The translations under genes were made by a program, and so were the position numbers. DNA of 64,000 nucleotides from contig JAFDYF010000052.1 of the NCBI GenBank assembly GCA_018267575.1, forward strand, positions 1 through 64,000, written 5' to 3'. This stretch comes from Bacteroidota bacterium. GTDB lineage: Bacteria; Bacteroidota; Bacteroidia; Chitinophagales; Chitinophagaceae. Below the pieces are notes generated by a model, which was given only the letters and a program-made list of their open reading frames with translations, made no database searches and was not told the origin of the DNA. Within the stretch, counting starts at the first letter, position 1, and each line of letters opens with the position of its first letter. Positions 36,537 to 44,812 of the stretch are shown here, in pieces.

Positions 36537-38282
36537 ATGATTTGGACAATATTCACTTGGATTTATATTTTACTGCTGGCTTATGTCTTGGGAGTGTTTC
36601 TTCATTCCCGAACAGTAAAATTGTTTGGAGTTGCTGTTGATGCCGATCTGCATTTTTCATTAAAATGTATTACGGGTTTAGTTGTGATTGATTTTATTAG
36701 TACGGTGCTTTGCCTTTTCATCCCTTTAGGGCTTGTATCCAACCTGATTATTTTGTGTCTGGTATTGGTTATTTCTTTTTTTGAAAGAGAAAATATTTCT
36801 TTGGCTGTTAAAAAAGACAGACAAAGGCTGAAAGAAGGGAATTGGCTGATCACACTGATTTTTATTGCGTTCATTTTTATTATAGCCTATTTAAGTTTTT
36901 TGCCATCTTCTCACTATGACGATGGCCTATATTATTCCACGTCCATAAAATGGATAGAGGAGTATGGAACGGTAAAAGGACTGGCAAACCTAAACCCACG
37001 CATTGGCTTTAACAGTTCGTGGCTGATATTACAGGCTAATTTTGGTTTCCAATTTTTGAAGCTGGGGCTTTTCAATGATTTGAACGGACTATTTTTGTTG
37101 CTTGTGTTTTTATATTCATTAGGTGGGGTCAACAATATGTTGAAGGGGGATATTTCTTTAAAAACAATTGCCCGTTCCTTATTTCTATTGCCTGCCCTGC
37201 TCTTTCATTTCGGCGCAACCAGCGATATCATTTTGTTCAATATCAATTTTCTTAGTTCACCTACTCCTGATATATCGGTTTGTGTTCTGCTGTGGCTGAT
37301 ATTTTTGCTTTTTATTGAAGGGGATTCATCGAATAAGCAAGTCATTGCTTTATCGGATTTCCTGATAGTGATATATTCAGTTTGGGCCTTTAGTATCAAA
37401 TTGAGTGCTGCCCCTGTTTTTTTATTGGTATTATACATTTGCTGGAAATGGATTGTTGGAAAGCGTTTTTGGCAATTGGGCTTTCTCATTTCTATAGGTT
37501 TTGTATTCATTTTGCCATGGATAGTGAGAAATGTCTTATTGACAGGATATTTGTTTTTTCCATTTTCAGGGATTGATGTTTTCAATGTTTTATGGAAATT
37601 GCCCATGCAGGATGTCAGATGGCATGAAAATGCGGTGAAATCTTTTGCAATAGGTGCCGACATCAACAAGCCCTATACAATCCCATTGACCCAATGGTTC
37701 CCGTCATGGTTTGTAAAACAAGAATTCATTAATCAAGTGATACTGGGCTTTGATATTTTATCAACCCTTGTTTTTGCCTTGATTGGGACGATCAATTTGG
37801 TTTTGGGCAGGATTTCGGTTTTTAAAAATAATCAAAAGATAGTGGTGTTTATTTTAGCAGCAGTCGCAGGGATATTGTTCTGGATTTTGAAAGCACCCGA
37901 TTTCAGATTTGGTTATGGGTTCTTATGCATTTATATGGTTTTAACATTGGCTTTATTGTTCAAGTATTTTTTGGAAGAACGGGTTCGCTATATATACTTG
38001 CCTATCATTTTATTTATGATTGCCATTGGCTTCATATATTATAAAACCGTATGGATAAGCTTACAACCTTTCTTTGCCCGCCCCATAGCTTATCGGTTAC
38101 CAAAGGAAACCAAGCAAATAGACATCCCTAATAAGCCAACTATTTATTTGGTCCAGCATGAAAATTCATGGAACTGTACCTTGCCGGTAGCAAATGAAGC
38201 GGAATATTATTTTATCAAACCTGTTTTTATTGGTACTACCATTCAAGAGGGCTTTAAATCAAATGAATCTGTAAAGCCTTAG
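36537..38282 (+). CDS. large polytopic membrane protein, LIC_10190-like
   Basis: A 581-residue protein with about 13 hydrophobic helices. The most conserved stretch is SHYDDGLYYSTSIKWIEEYGTVKGLANLNPRIGFNSSW, just after helix 4; this pattern is known from the LIC_10190-type membrane proteins. The acidic pair in a first large extracytoplasmic loop recalls GT-C glycosyltransferases that use lipid-linked sugars, so a role in surface-glycan transfer is possible but not shown. A short soluble C-terminal tail follows the last helix. Confidence 0.75.
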   Translation: MIWTIFTWIYILLLAYVLGVFLHSRTVKLFGVAVDADLHFSLKCITGLVVIDFISTVLCLFIPLGLVSNLIILCLVLVISFFERENISLAVKKDRQRLKEGNWLITLIFIAFIFIIAYLSFLPSSHYDDGLYYSTSIKWIEEYGTVKGLANLNPRIGFNSSWLILQANFGFQFLKLGLFNDLNGLFLLLVFLYSLGGVNNMLKGDISLKTIARSLFLLPALLFHFGATSDIILFNINFLSSPTPDISVCVLLWLIFLLFIEGDSSNKQVIALSDFLIVIYSVWAFSIKLSAAPVFLLVLYICWKWIVGKRFWQLGFLISIGFVFILPWIVRNVLLTGYLFFPFSGIDVFNVLWKLPMQDVRWHENAVKSFAIGADINKPYTIPLTQWFPSWFVKQEFINQVILGFDILSTLVFALIGTINLVLGRISVFKNNQKIVVFILAAVAGILFWILKAPDFRFGYGFLCIYMVLTLALLFKYFLEERVRYIYLPIILFMIAIGFIYYKTVWISLQPFFARPIAYRLPKETKQIDIPNKPTIYLVQHENSWNCTLPVANEAEYYFIKPVFIGTTIQEGFKSNESVKP

Positions 38283-38398
38283 CATTTTTAGAAAGATGGG
38301 ATCTTTGACCCTTTCAAATTGGGGAATGGCAAAAGCTTACTGATAAAATAGGGTTACTAATCGCAACATTGGGAGTCAGCCTATTTTCCTTTGCTGGC

Positions 38399-38767
38399 TC
38401 AATAGTTTCTTTTTTTTGTTTTTTGGGGAATGCCCAAAACCATTTCCGCTTCCATAAAGAGCAATACCTCCACTTCCGTTTCTGTTTTACCAGAATACGT
38501 CATCTTCGCCGCCATCCCCATCCATTTCCTGTATAGGAGCATGTCCTTTTTTTCAGGCTCCAATAAGTCATAGGCGGCTGAAGCGAGCTTGGATGCACGG
38601 CCGAACCTGCCAGTGTACCACCTCGTTCTACGGAAGGCCTTATCCCTCTTCACCCGCTTGCGGTCTAGACTACTCTTGGTGCGGGCATAGAAGGTATTAT
38701 CCATCTTATAGAATGTGATGCCACCGATGGTGCTTTTAACATATATCTGGCCTAATTGTTTTGCCAT
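38399..38767 (-). CDS. conserved small basic protein, unknown function
   Basis: A 121-residue, very basic protein (MAKQLGQIYVKSTIGGITFYKMDNTFYARTKSSLDRKRVK). It lacks a signal peptide and membrane segment. The pattern of a short beta-rich start and a basic helical middle (FRRTRWYTGRFGRASKLASAAYDLL) recalls small conserved proteins seen in other Bacteroidota, sometimes near mobile or phage-like genes, without known function. ATG at 38767 is preferred to one ten codons upstream. It may bind nucleic acid, given its charge. Confidence 0.65.
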   Translation of the reverse strand: MAKQLGQIYVKSTIGGITFYKMDNTFYARTKSSLDRKRVKRDKAFRRTRWYTGRFGRASKLASAAYDLLEPEKKDMLLYRKWMGMAAKMTYSGKTETEVEVLLFMEAEMVLGIPQKTKKRNY

Positions 38768-39235
38768 GTTTTTTTGGGCACAAAAACAATGCCCCAAGCT
38801 AATTGGGATGATCTTTTTTTATAGCGGGAAAGAACCCCTTTGTTAAATAGCTGGATACATATCATACAAAACCACAATTGTTGACCATAAGCCATTGTTG
38901 CCATCTGTCCAATGCGTTCTTATTGTCAGGTTCATGTATGGATACTATTTGGATCATGTATAGTTAAAGCGTACTCACTGTATGGGCAATGTATGGATAC
39001 AGTATGGATGATCTATGGTGAAAGCTAGCTTGTCTTGTTAACCACTTTCCCATTCATCCATGCTTCCTTCTTTCTTGTTGTCAACTCTGTATAAGCCCAT
39101 TGATATCGCACGGCTGCTGCACCTATAGCCAATCGCCAATAATCATCTTTCTTATTCAAACCCCAAACTATTTTATACCCGACACTGAAATTTATTTTCT
39201 TAAATTCGGTTCTAATTCGCATTTACAGATTTTCC
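38768..39235. other. intergenic region before the permease gene
   Basis: It contains one copy of the interspersed repeat (38934-39032) and the gntP-family leader. A 65-codon frame at 39025-39222 on the minus strand overlaps the repeat and the permease leader and is not accepted as a gene. Confidence 0.6.
38934..39032 (+). repeat. interspersed intergenic repeat, copy 1
   Basis: About 95 bp built of degenerate GTATGGATAC-like words. A 25-nt stretch at 38950-38974 is found exactly, in reverse orientation, at 62789-62813, and the end (39002-39032, finishing AAAGCTAGCTTG) matches 62741-62771 at about 25 of 31 positions. Confidence 0.8.
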
Positions 39236-40549
39236 ATGATTATTTTTATTGTTGTTTCTTGCATACTGCTTTTGATATTGATGATCACTTGGGGAAAGAT
39301 TGATTCATTCCTCTCTTTTTTGGTGGTCTCTTTATTGGCGGGCCTCCTGTTGGGGTTGCCGGGCGGAAAGATTGTGCATGCAGTTCAACAAGGTATCGGC
39401 GATATGTTAGGCTCACTTATAATCGTGATTTGTCTGGGGGCTATGATGGGTAAGTTGGTGGCTGAAAGTGGCGCAGCACAAGTCATTGCAGGGTCTCTCC
39501 AAAAACTATTTGGTACTAAATATATCCATTGGGCCCTAATGGTAGCTGGTTTTATTGTGGGACTTCCCATGTTCTTCGACGTTAGTTTTGTGCTGCTGGT
39601 GCCGCTTATTTTTTCTGTAGTGTATAAATTCAAATTGCCAGCCGTTTATATTGGTATCCCCACAATGGCGGCTATGTCGGTGACCCACGGTCTATTGCCA
39701 CCACACCCTGCACCAGTTGCGTTGATATCACAGTTCCATGCCAACATCGGGCTTACCTTGATCTATGGTCTCATCATCGCTATCCCAACCGTAATATTGG
39801 CTGGTCCTGTATTTGCCAGGACGCTTAAGAACATGGGTACAACCCCTTTGCAAACTTTTCTGCCCGAGGATATTGCAGAAGATAAACTTCCGGGAAAATT
39901 GAATAGTTTTTTTACTGCGCTATTGCCGGTATTGCTGATTATCTTTTTTTCTATGATCTCTATGAAATCGGTTAATCAAAATGCTAATGAAGGTCTTTTG
40001 GTATTTGTGAGCAACCCAAATGTACTGATGTTGGTTTCACTGGCTTATGCCACCTATGCGTTGGGGCTTCGTCAGGGGAGGAGCATGAAGGAAATTATGA
40101 ACCATTATGGCAGTGCAGTGAAAGATATTGCCATGATTTTATTAGTCATTGCCGGAGCAGGTGCTTTGAAAGAGGTGTTTGTAGAAAGTGGAGTAAGCAA
40201 GGATATTGCTACCCATTTGCAAAGTCTTTCTGTGAGTCCCTTGATATTGGGTTGGTTGGTATCGGCTATTATCCGCGTCTGTGTGGGCTCAGCTACCGTA
40301 GCAGGATTAACAACGGCCAGTATGATTGCACCGCTGATTGTTGCGACCCATGCCAATCCCAACCTGATGGTACTTTCCGTGGGTGCGGGCAGCTTGATGT
40401 TCTCGCATGTGAACGATGCGGGATTTTGGTTATTCAAAGAATATTTCAACACCAGTATAAAACAAACTTTTCTTTCTTGGTCATTGATGGAGACGATTGT
40501 ATCTGTGTTGGGATTGATTGGCACATTGATCTTAGCTATTTTTATATAA
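39236..40549 (+). CDS. GntP/DsdX-family permease
   Basis: A 437-residue permease of the gluconate:H+ symporter (GntP) family, about 12 helices. Family blocks: GIGDMLGSLIIVICLGAMMGKLVAESGAAQ, GLPMFFDVSFVLLVPLIF, SVTHGLLPPHPAPVAL and SVGAGSLMFSHVNDAGFWLFKEYF. The family carries gluconate and other sugar acids, and also D-serine (E. coli DsdX). Because the next three genes are RidA, a D-amino-acid PLP lyase and an M19 dipeptidase, a D-serine-type substrate is more likely here than gluconate; no gluconate kinase is present. It begins the operon, 10 bp before ridA-like. Confidence 0.93.
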   Translation: MIIFIVVSCILLLILMITWGKIDSFLSFLVVSLLAGLLLGLPGGKIVHAVQQGIGDMLGSLIIVICLGAMMGKLVAESGAAQVIAGSLQKLFGTKYIHWALMVAGFIVGLPMFFDVSFVLLVPLIFSVVYKFKLPAVYIGIPTMAAMSVTHGLLPPHPAPVALISQFHANIGLTLIYGLIIAIPTVILAGPVFARTLKNMGTTPLQTFLPEDIAEDKLPGKLNSFFTALLPVLLIIFFSMISMKSVNQNANEGLLVFVSNPNVLMLVSLAYATYALGLRQGRSMKEIMNHYGSAVKDIAMILLVIAGAGALKEVFVESGVSKDIATHLQSLSVSPLILGWLVSAIIRVCVGSATVAGLTTASMIAPLIVATHANPNLMVLSVGAGSLMFSHVNDAGFWLFKEYFNTSIKQTFLSWSLMETIVSVLGLIGTLILAIFI

Positions 40550-40559
40550 AACAATAAAT

Positions 40560-41021
40560 ATGTCTGCGGAACAAAATCTGATTGCATTAGGATTGCAATT
40601 GCCCGAGGCACCCAGTGCAAAAGGCGTTTATAAACCGGTATTGATTGAGGGGAAACACTGTTATATTTCAGGGCAGGGTCCTTATTTACCAAATGGTGAT
40701 TTAATCAAAGGAAAGCTTGGAATGGATTTGAACCAAGAAGAAGGGAAGTTGGCCGCACAACAAGTTGGTCTTACCATACTGGCCACCTTAAAAGCATATT
40801 TGGGGTCTTTGGATAAAATAAAAAGAGTGATCAAAGTATTGGGCATGGTGAATGCCGTGCCAGAGTTTGAAATGCATCCGTTTGTGATCAATGGTTGCAG
40901 CGAATTGTTTGCCAAAATTTGGGGTGAAGATAATGGGATAGGAGTGAGGAGTGCTGTTGGTATGGGTTCTTTGCCAAATAATATTTCGGTAGAGATCGAG
41001 GCCCTATTCGAACTTTATTAG
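40560..41021 (+). CDS. RidA-family enamine/imine deaminase
   Basis: A 153-residue YjgF/RidA protein, longer than the 128-residue archetype, as in the longer RidA-like subgroup. Conserved features are YISGQGPYLPNG, the substrate-carboxylate Arg130 in GVRSAVGMGSLP, and the closing SVEIEALFEL. RidA hydrolyses reactive enamines such as 2-aminoacrylate, made by PLP-dependent serine/threonine dehydratases, to pyruvate or ketobutyrate. It sits between a permease and exactly such a PLP enzyme, which fits well. Cytoplasmic, trimeric by family. Confidence 0.94.
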   Translation: MSAEQNLIALGLQLPEAPSAKGVYKPVLIEGKHCYISGQGPYLPNGDLIKGKLGMDLNQEEGKLAAQQVGLTILATLKAYLGSLDKIKRVIKVLGMVNAVPEFEMHPFVINGCSELFAKIWGEDNGIGVRSAVGMGSLPNNISVEIEALFELY

Positions 41022-41022
41022 T

Positions 41023-41144
41023 GAATAGTCAATAGTGAATGGGTAAAACTGTATAATGTAAAAATTTTTATGACTATTGACTATTCCCGATTGACGATTG
41101 ACTTCAGACTATAGCCTATTAACTATTCCCATCAACCATTCACT
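41023..41144. repeat. complex intergenic inverted repeat in the operon
   Basis: GAATAGTCAATAGT (41023-41036) pairs exactly with ACTATTGACTATTC (41073-41086), and AGTGAATGG (41034-41042) pairs exactly with CCATTCACT (41136-41144). The arms share bases, so alternative folds compete. The same words form the smaller repeat at 15392-15438. It fills the gap between the RidA and PLP-enzyme genes. Confidence 0.75.
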
Positions 41145-41146
41145 TT

Positions 41147-42250
41147 ATGCATTGGTACAACATCGACAATATAAATGAAATTGACTCCCCCGCATTGGTA
41201 TTGTACACCGAAAGGGTAGTACAAAATATAGCCACTGCGATTGGCATGGTGAAGGATGTGCAAAAGCTAAGACCACATATCAAAACGCACAAATGTTTGG
41301 AAGTGGTCAAGCTGATGATGGAAGCGGGCATCTCAAAATTTAAATGTGCCACGATTGCCGAAGCAGAAATGCTGGGCATTGGTAAAGCGAAAGATGTATT
41401 GCTGGCCTATCAGCCTGTGGGCCCAAAACTAGACCGGTTTATCAGTTTGATAAAGCAATACCCTTCCACAAAATTTTCTTGTTTGACAGACCATACGGAT
41501 GCGGCAACAGAAATGGGATCGGCATTTGATAGGAATGGACTGACTGTTCCTATTTATATCGATCTGAACATAGGACAAAACCGGACTGGCATTGATACAG
41601 CAGATGCCGTGGCACTTTATGGACAATGCGCCCAACTGAAAGGTATAAAGCCCGTCGGGCTGCATGCATATGATGGGCATATACGTGATATCGATTTTGA
41701 TACACGCAAACAAAAATGTGATGCATGTTTTGCCAGCGTGATCGAAGTAAAAGAAAAACTGATCCATCATGGTTTTGAAACGCCACTAGTTGTTGCTGGT
41801 GGTTCACCCACATTTTCCATCCATTGCAAAAGGGAAGAAATCGAATGCAGTCCCGGCACTTTTATATATTGGGACAAGGGATATTCAGATCTTTGTCCAG
41901 AACAAAAATTCATACCTGCAGCCTTGGTGATTTCGAGGGTGGTTTCCTTGCCTACCGAAAACAGGATCTGCAGCGACCTTGGTCATAAATCCATCGCTGC
42001 TGAAAACGAGCTTGGCAAGCGGGTATTTTTCCTGAATGCAGCAGAGTTGAAACCTGTTGGACAAAGTGAGGAACATCTGGTGCTGGAAACATTTGCTGGT
42101 CACAACTATAAAATCGGGGATGTACTTTATGGGATGCCCATCCATATCTGTCCAACCGTGGCTTTATACGAAAGAGCGATTATCATCAACAATCATAATC
42201 CAGAAGGGGAATGGAAAATGGTGGCAAGAGATCGGAAGATTGTCATTTGA
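41147..42250 (+). CDS. fold-III PLP enzyme, D-serine dehydratase / D-threonine aldolase family
   Basis: A 367-residue enzyme with an alanine-racemase-like N-terminal barrel. PLP lysine is Lys46 in RPHIKTHK; DLNIGQNRTGI, HAYDGHIRD and VVAGGSPTF follow the barrel strands. The C-terminal D-serine dehydratase-like domain ends with a metal motif, His333-x-Cys335 (IHICP). Vertebrate/yeast D-serine dehydratases use a His/Cys zinc pair here, while D-threonine aldolases are described with His/Asp, so D-serine deamination to 2-aminoacrylate and pyruvate is the better guess. The RidA and GntP/DsdX-type neighbours support this. Automated calls would likely say D-threonine aldolase. Confidence 0.88.
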   Translation: MHWYNIDNINEIDSPALVLYTERVVQNIATAIGMVKDVQKLRPHIKTHKCLEVVKLMMEAGISKFKCATIAEAEMLGIGKAKDVLLAYQPVGPKLDRFISLIKQYPSTKFSCLTDHTDAATEMGSAFDRNGLTVPIYIDLNIGQNRTGIDTADAVALYGQCAQLKGIKPVGLHAYDGHIRDIDFDTRKQKCDACFASVIEVKEKLIHHGFETPLVVAGGSPTFSIHCKREEIECSPGTFIYWDKGYSDLCPEQKFIPAALVISRVVSLPTENRICSDLGHKSIAAENELGKRVFFLNAAELKPVGQSEEHLVLETFAGHNYKIGDVLYGMPIHICPTVALYERAIIINNHNPEGEWKMVARDRKIVI

Positions 42251-42340
42251 GAAGAGTTCGGAGTCGATAGTCGTTAGTTCAAAGTTGGATAGTTGCTTTT
42301 GAATTTTAAACTTTTCTTTTCGAAAACCACAAACAAAAAA

Positions 42341-43405
42341 ATGTTTACAATCGACGCCCACTTGGATCTTAGCATGAATGCGATGGAATGGAACCGCGAC
42401 CTACGCCTGACTTTAGATGAGATCAATGACCGTGAAAAAGGGATGAGTGACAAACATGACCGTGGCCATGCCACTGTATCCCTGCCCGAACTACGGAAGG
42501 GGAATATTGGTTTGGTGGTGGCCACACAAATTGCAAGGTATGTTGCCCCAAACAATACACTGAGAGGATGGCATTCCCCTCAACAGGCATGGGCGCAGAC
42601 ACAGGCACAGCTCGCTTGGTATAAAACTATGGAAGAGGAAGGGGAGATGGTGCAGGTAAAGGATCTGGGGTCATTGGAAAAACATTTGTCTGTTTGGAAT
42701 CATAGTAACGACCATCGAGCGGTCGGGTATATTTTGAGTCTCGAAGGTGCTGATTCCCTAATCAGCATTGAGTATCTGGAGCGGGCTTACCAATATGGCT
42801 TGCGTGCACTCGGCCCTGCACATTATGGGCCTGGCCGATATGCCAATGGCACAGATGCCACAGGCAGGATGAACCAAAATGGTTTGGACCTGCTAAAGAA
42901 AATGGGGGAACTGAATATCATTCTCGATGCAACCCATTTGTGCGATGATGCCTTCTGGCAAGCATTAGAACATTTTGATGGCTCTATTTGGGCCAGCCAC
43001 AATAACTGTAGGGCATTGGTGAACCATAACCGACAGTTTAGCGATGAACAAATAAAAGCGCTAATAAATAGGGGAGCGGTGATTGGTGCCCCGATGGACG
43101 CTTGGATGATCGTGCCGGGGTGGGTGATTGGCCAATCTGATCCAAAACAAATGGATTGCCATCTGGATAGGTTGGTAGACCATATCGACCATATTTGTCA
43201 GATTGCAGGGAATGCCAAGCATGTGGGTATTGGCTCCGATCTGGATGGTGCTTTTGGGACAGAGCAATGTCCCTATGATGTGGAAACGATTGCAGACTTA
43301 AAAAAAATAGCAGCACTATTTAAAAAAAGGGGTTTTACAGATGAGGATGTGAAAAACCTGATGCATGGGAACTGGCTGCGTTTCCTAAGAAATGCTTGGC
43401 AGTGA
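42341..43405 (+). CDS. M19 membrane dipeptidase-family peptidase
   Basis: A 354-residue zinc dipeptidase of the renal-dipeptidase family. Metal ligands: His7 and Asp9 in IDAHLDL, the bridging Glu in LSLEGADSL, and His residues in DATHLCD and WASHNNCRAL; HVGIGSDLDGAFG closes the site. No signal peptide is seen, so it is probably cytoplasmic. M19 enzymes accept dipeptides with a C-terminal D-residue, so it could free D-amino acids for the PLP enzyme encoded 90 bp upstream. ATG 42341 starts directly with the first metal motif; an upstream extension has no support. Confidence 0.93.
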   Translation: MFTIDAHLDLSMNAMEWNRDLRLTLDEINDREKGMSDKHDRGHATVSLPELRKGNIGLVVATQIARYVAPNNTLRGWHSPQQAWAQTQAQLAWYKTMEEEGEMVQVKDLGSLEKHLSVWNHSNDHRAVGYILSLEGADSLISIEYLERAYQYGLRALGPAHYGPGRYANGTDATGRMNQNGLDLLKKMGELNIILDATHLCDDAFWQALEHFDGSIWASHNNCRALVNHNRQFSDEQIKALINRGAVIGAPMDAWMIVPGWVIGQSDPKQMDCHLDRLVDHIDHICQIAGNAKHVGIGSDLDGAFGTEQCPYDVETIADLKKIAALFKKRGFTDEDVKNLMHGNWLRFLRNAWQ

Positions 43406-43538
43406 TCCAATACTGATACTGTCCAATAGAAAAATAAAAGTTGAAGCGAGCGTGGCAACCGGAGCCGAACAATGATATGGTGCCGACTAAAGAATAACCT
43501 TCCCAAAGTCAGTGGATCATGGGAAGGCTTTTGAATTC

Positions 43539-43979
43539 TTACATATTTGAATGCAAATAATCTTTGAGGTTGGTGATGGTTTCTTCGTGGGTGCGGATGG
43601 TCTCACGCACCAAATCGTTGATGGATACAATACCCATCAATTTGTTGTTCTCGAACACCGGCAGGTATCGAATATTTTTATCGGACATCAGCTCCATACA
43701 AAAGTCAATACTATCTTGAGGGCTCACCCTGGGCAAGTTGTCGGACATGATGTCTGAAACCTTGGTATCAGTAGAAGATTTGCCTTTGAGGATCACCTTG
43801 CGTGAATAATCTCTTTCGGTCATGATGCCGAGGTATTGGCCATTTTCGGTGACCATTACTGAACCAATGTTTTTTTCGGCCATGATTTTAAGTGCATCCA
43901 GTACACTGCTGCTTGGGCTAACGGTTACGGCCATCTTATTGGTTGCTTTGCGGGCAAGAATGTCTGATACCTTTTTCAT
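43539..43979 (-). CDS. tandem CBS-domain protein
   Basis: A 146-residue protein made of two CBS domains (about 8-65 and 73-135): VSPSSSVLDALKIMAEKNIGSVMVTENGQYLGIMTERDYSRKVI and VSPQDSIDFCMELMSDKNIRYLPVFENNKLMGIVSINDLV. A CBS pair forms a Bateman module that binds adenine nucleotides and acts as an energy sensor. There is no fused catalytic domain. Its target is unknown. ATG 43979 is taken because the 35 codons before it look like leader. It is divergent from tRNA-Ser. Confidence 0.93.
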   Translation of the reverse strand: MKKVSDILARKATNKMAVTVSPSSSVLDALKIMAEKNIGSVMVTENGQYLGIMTERDYSRKVILKGKSSTDTKVSDIMSDNLPRVSPQDSIDFCMELMSDKNIRYLPVFENNKLMGIVSINDLVRETIRTHEETITNLKDYLHSNM

Positions 43980-44049
43980 TTCGTAATAAGTTTTGGTGAA
44001 CAATCGTGAATTGTAATTTACTGAATTTTTCCTTTCACCGGAATAATTA

Positions 44050-44081
44050 TTTGGAAGATAGCAAGCCAGACCTTTATTTTG
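44050..44081 (+). promoter_or_regulatory. promoter of tRNA-Ser
   Basis: TTTG (44050-44053), 20 nt, TTATTTTG (44074-44081). One base differs from TAnnTTTG. The first tRNA base is 6 nt further on, as expected for a tRNA promoter. Confidence 0.7.
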
Positions 44082-44086
44082 CACCC

Positions 44087-44174
<88 letters not shown>

Positions 44175-44204
44175 AAGCCGGTTATTTAGGATAAGCTTCT
44201 ATAA

Positions 44205-44247
44205 AGAAAGCCTGCAAAACTCAGTGTTTGTGGGCTTTCTGCTTTTT
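44205..44247 (+). terminator. terminator of tRNA-Ser
   Basis: AGAAAGCC (44205-44212) pairs with GGCTTTCT (44233-44240), with inner CAAA/TTTG pairing, and TTTTT follows at 44243. Confidence 0.8.
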
Positions 44248-44433
44248 AACATTACTCCTCTTTACGCCTCTTTTCACCAATAGTAGGTGGAGTAATTCGT
44301 GGAGTCATATCCAAGTTTACAAAGACTCCATGAAATTAACGCAAGCTATTGTTTATTAACATTTTATAAGAGCTGAACCACCCAAAGCAGCAATTGCATT
44401 GGGGTAATTTTATACCCTTAAAAATGTACAAAA

Positions 44434-44628
44434 ATGGAAAAGAGTTTTGGCCTTTATTTTTACTTGAGAAAACATAAGGGTTTTATTGAAGGGGATATCC
44501 CTATTTATTTACGCATAACCATTAACGGGTGAGTTACCGAACTGAGTCAATGTGAAAAGCTTATCAGAAAAGCTCGCACTTACAACTCTCAGCGCGGTAT
44601 ACAACCAAAAACAACAGCAGGTTAAACT
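44434..44628 (+). pseudogene. truncated tyrosine-type integrase, N-terminus only
   Basis: ATG at 44434 opens MEKSFGLYFYLRKHKGFIEG and continues DIPIYLRITING, the typical N-terminal arm-binding start of Bacteroidota tyrosine integrases. An in-frame TGA stands at 44530, where relatives read a Lys/Arg codon, and the frame goes on VTELS as in intact relatives before the similarity ends. The SAM-like core-binding and catalytic domains are absent. It lies about 260 bp after tRNA-Ser, a common integration site, so it marks a lost element. Confidence 0.7.
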
Positions 44629-44812
44629 GTCATGGACATTTAAAGAATCGGGAAATTATTTATTTGTGATTTATAAAACAAGTGGCAGCGAACGTCTAAC
44701 GCGGTTTCGATTTAATGATCCCCACAGCTATAATAGTGCATGCTATTATTTGGTTAATGTATCCCAAATAATATTGAAAACATCGGTAGGCTCAATGCTT
44801 TTGTTATCATAG
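44552..44812 (+). pseudogene. Fn3-like protein fragment
   Basis: An 86-codon frame whose middle part reads LSAVYNQKQQQVKLSW and FVIYKTSGSERLTRFRF, the strand pattern of a fibronectin type III domain (LSW and the YK strand). There is no signal peptide or rest of a protein, and the frame runs on into the end of eboF on the other strand. It is probably a broken 3' piece of a larger surface protein joined to the integrase stub by deletion. Confidence 0.4.

Noticed and set aside
39025..39222. 65-codon minus-strand open frame
   Set aside because: It overlaps the interspersed repeat and the leader of the permease gene and resembles no protein I know; probably chance.
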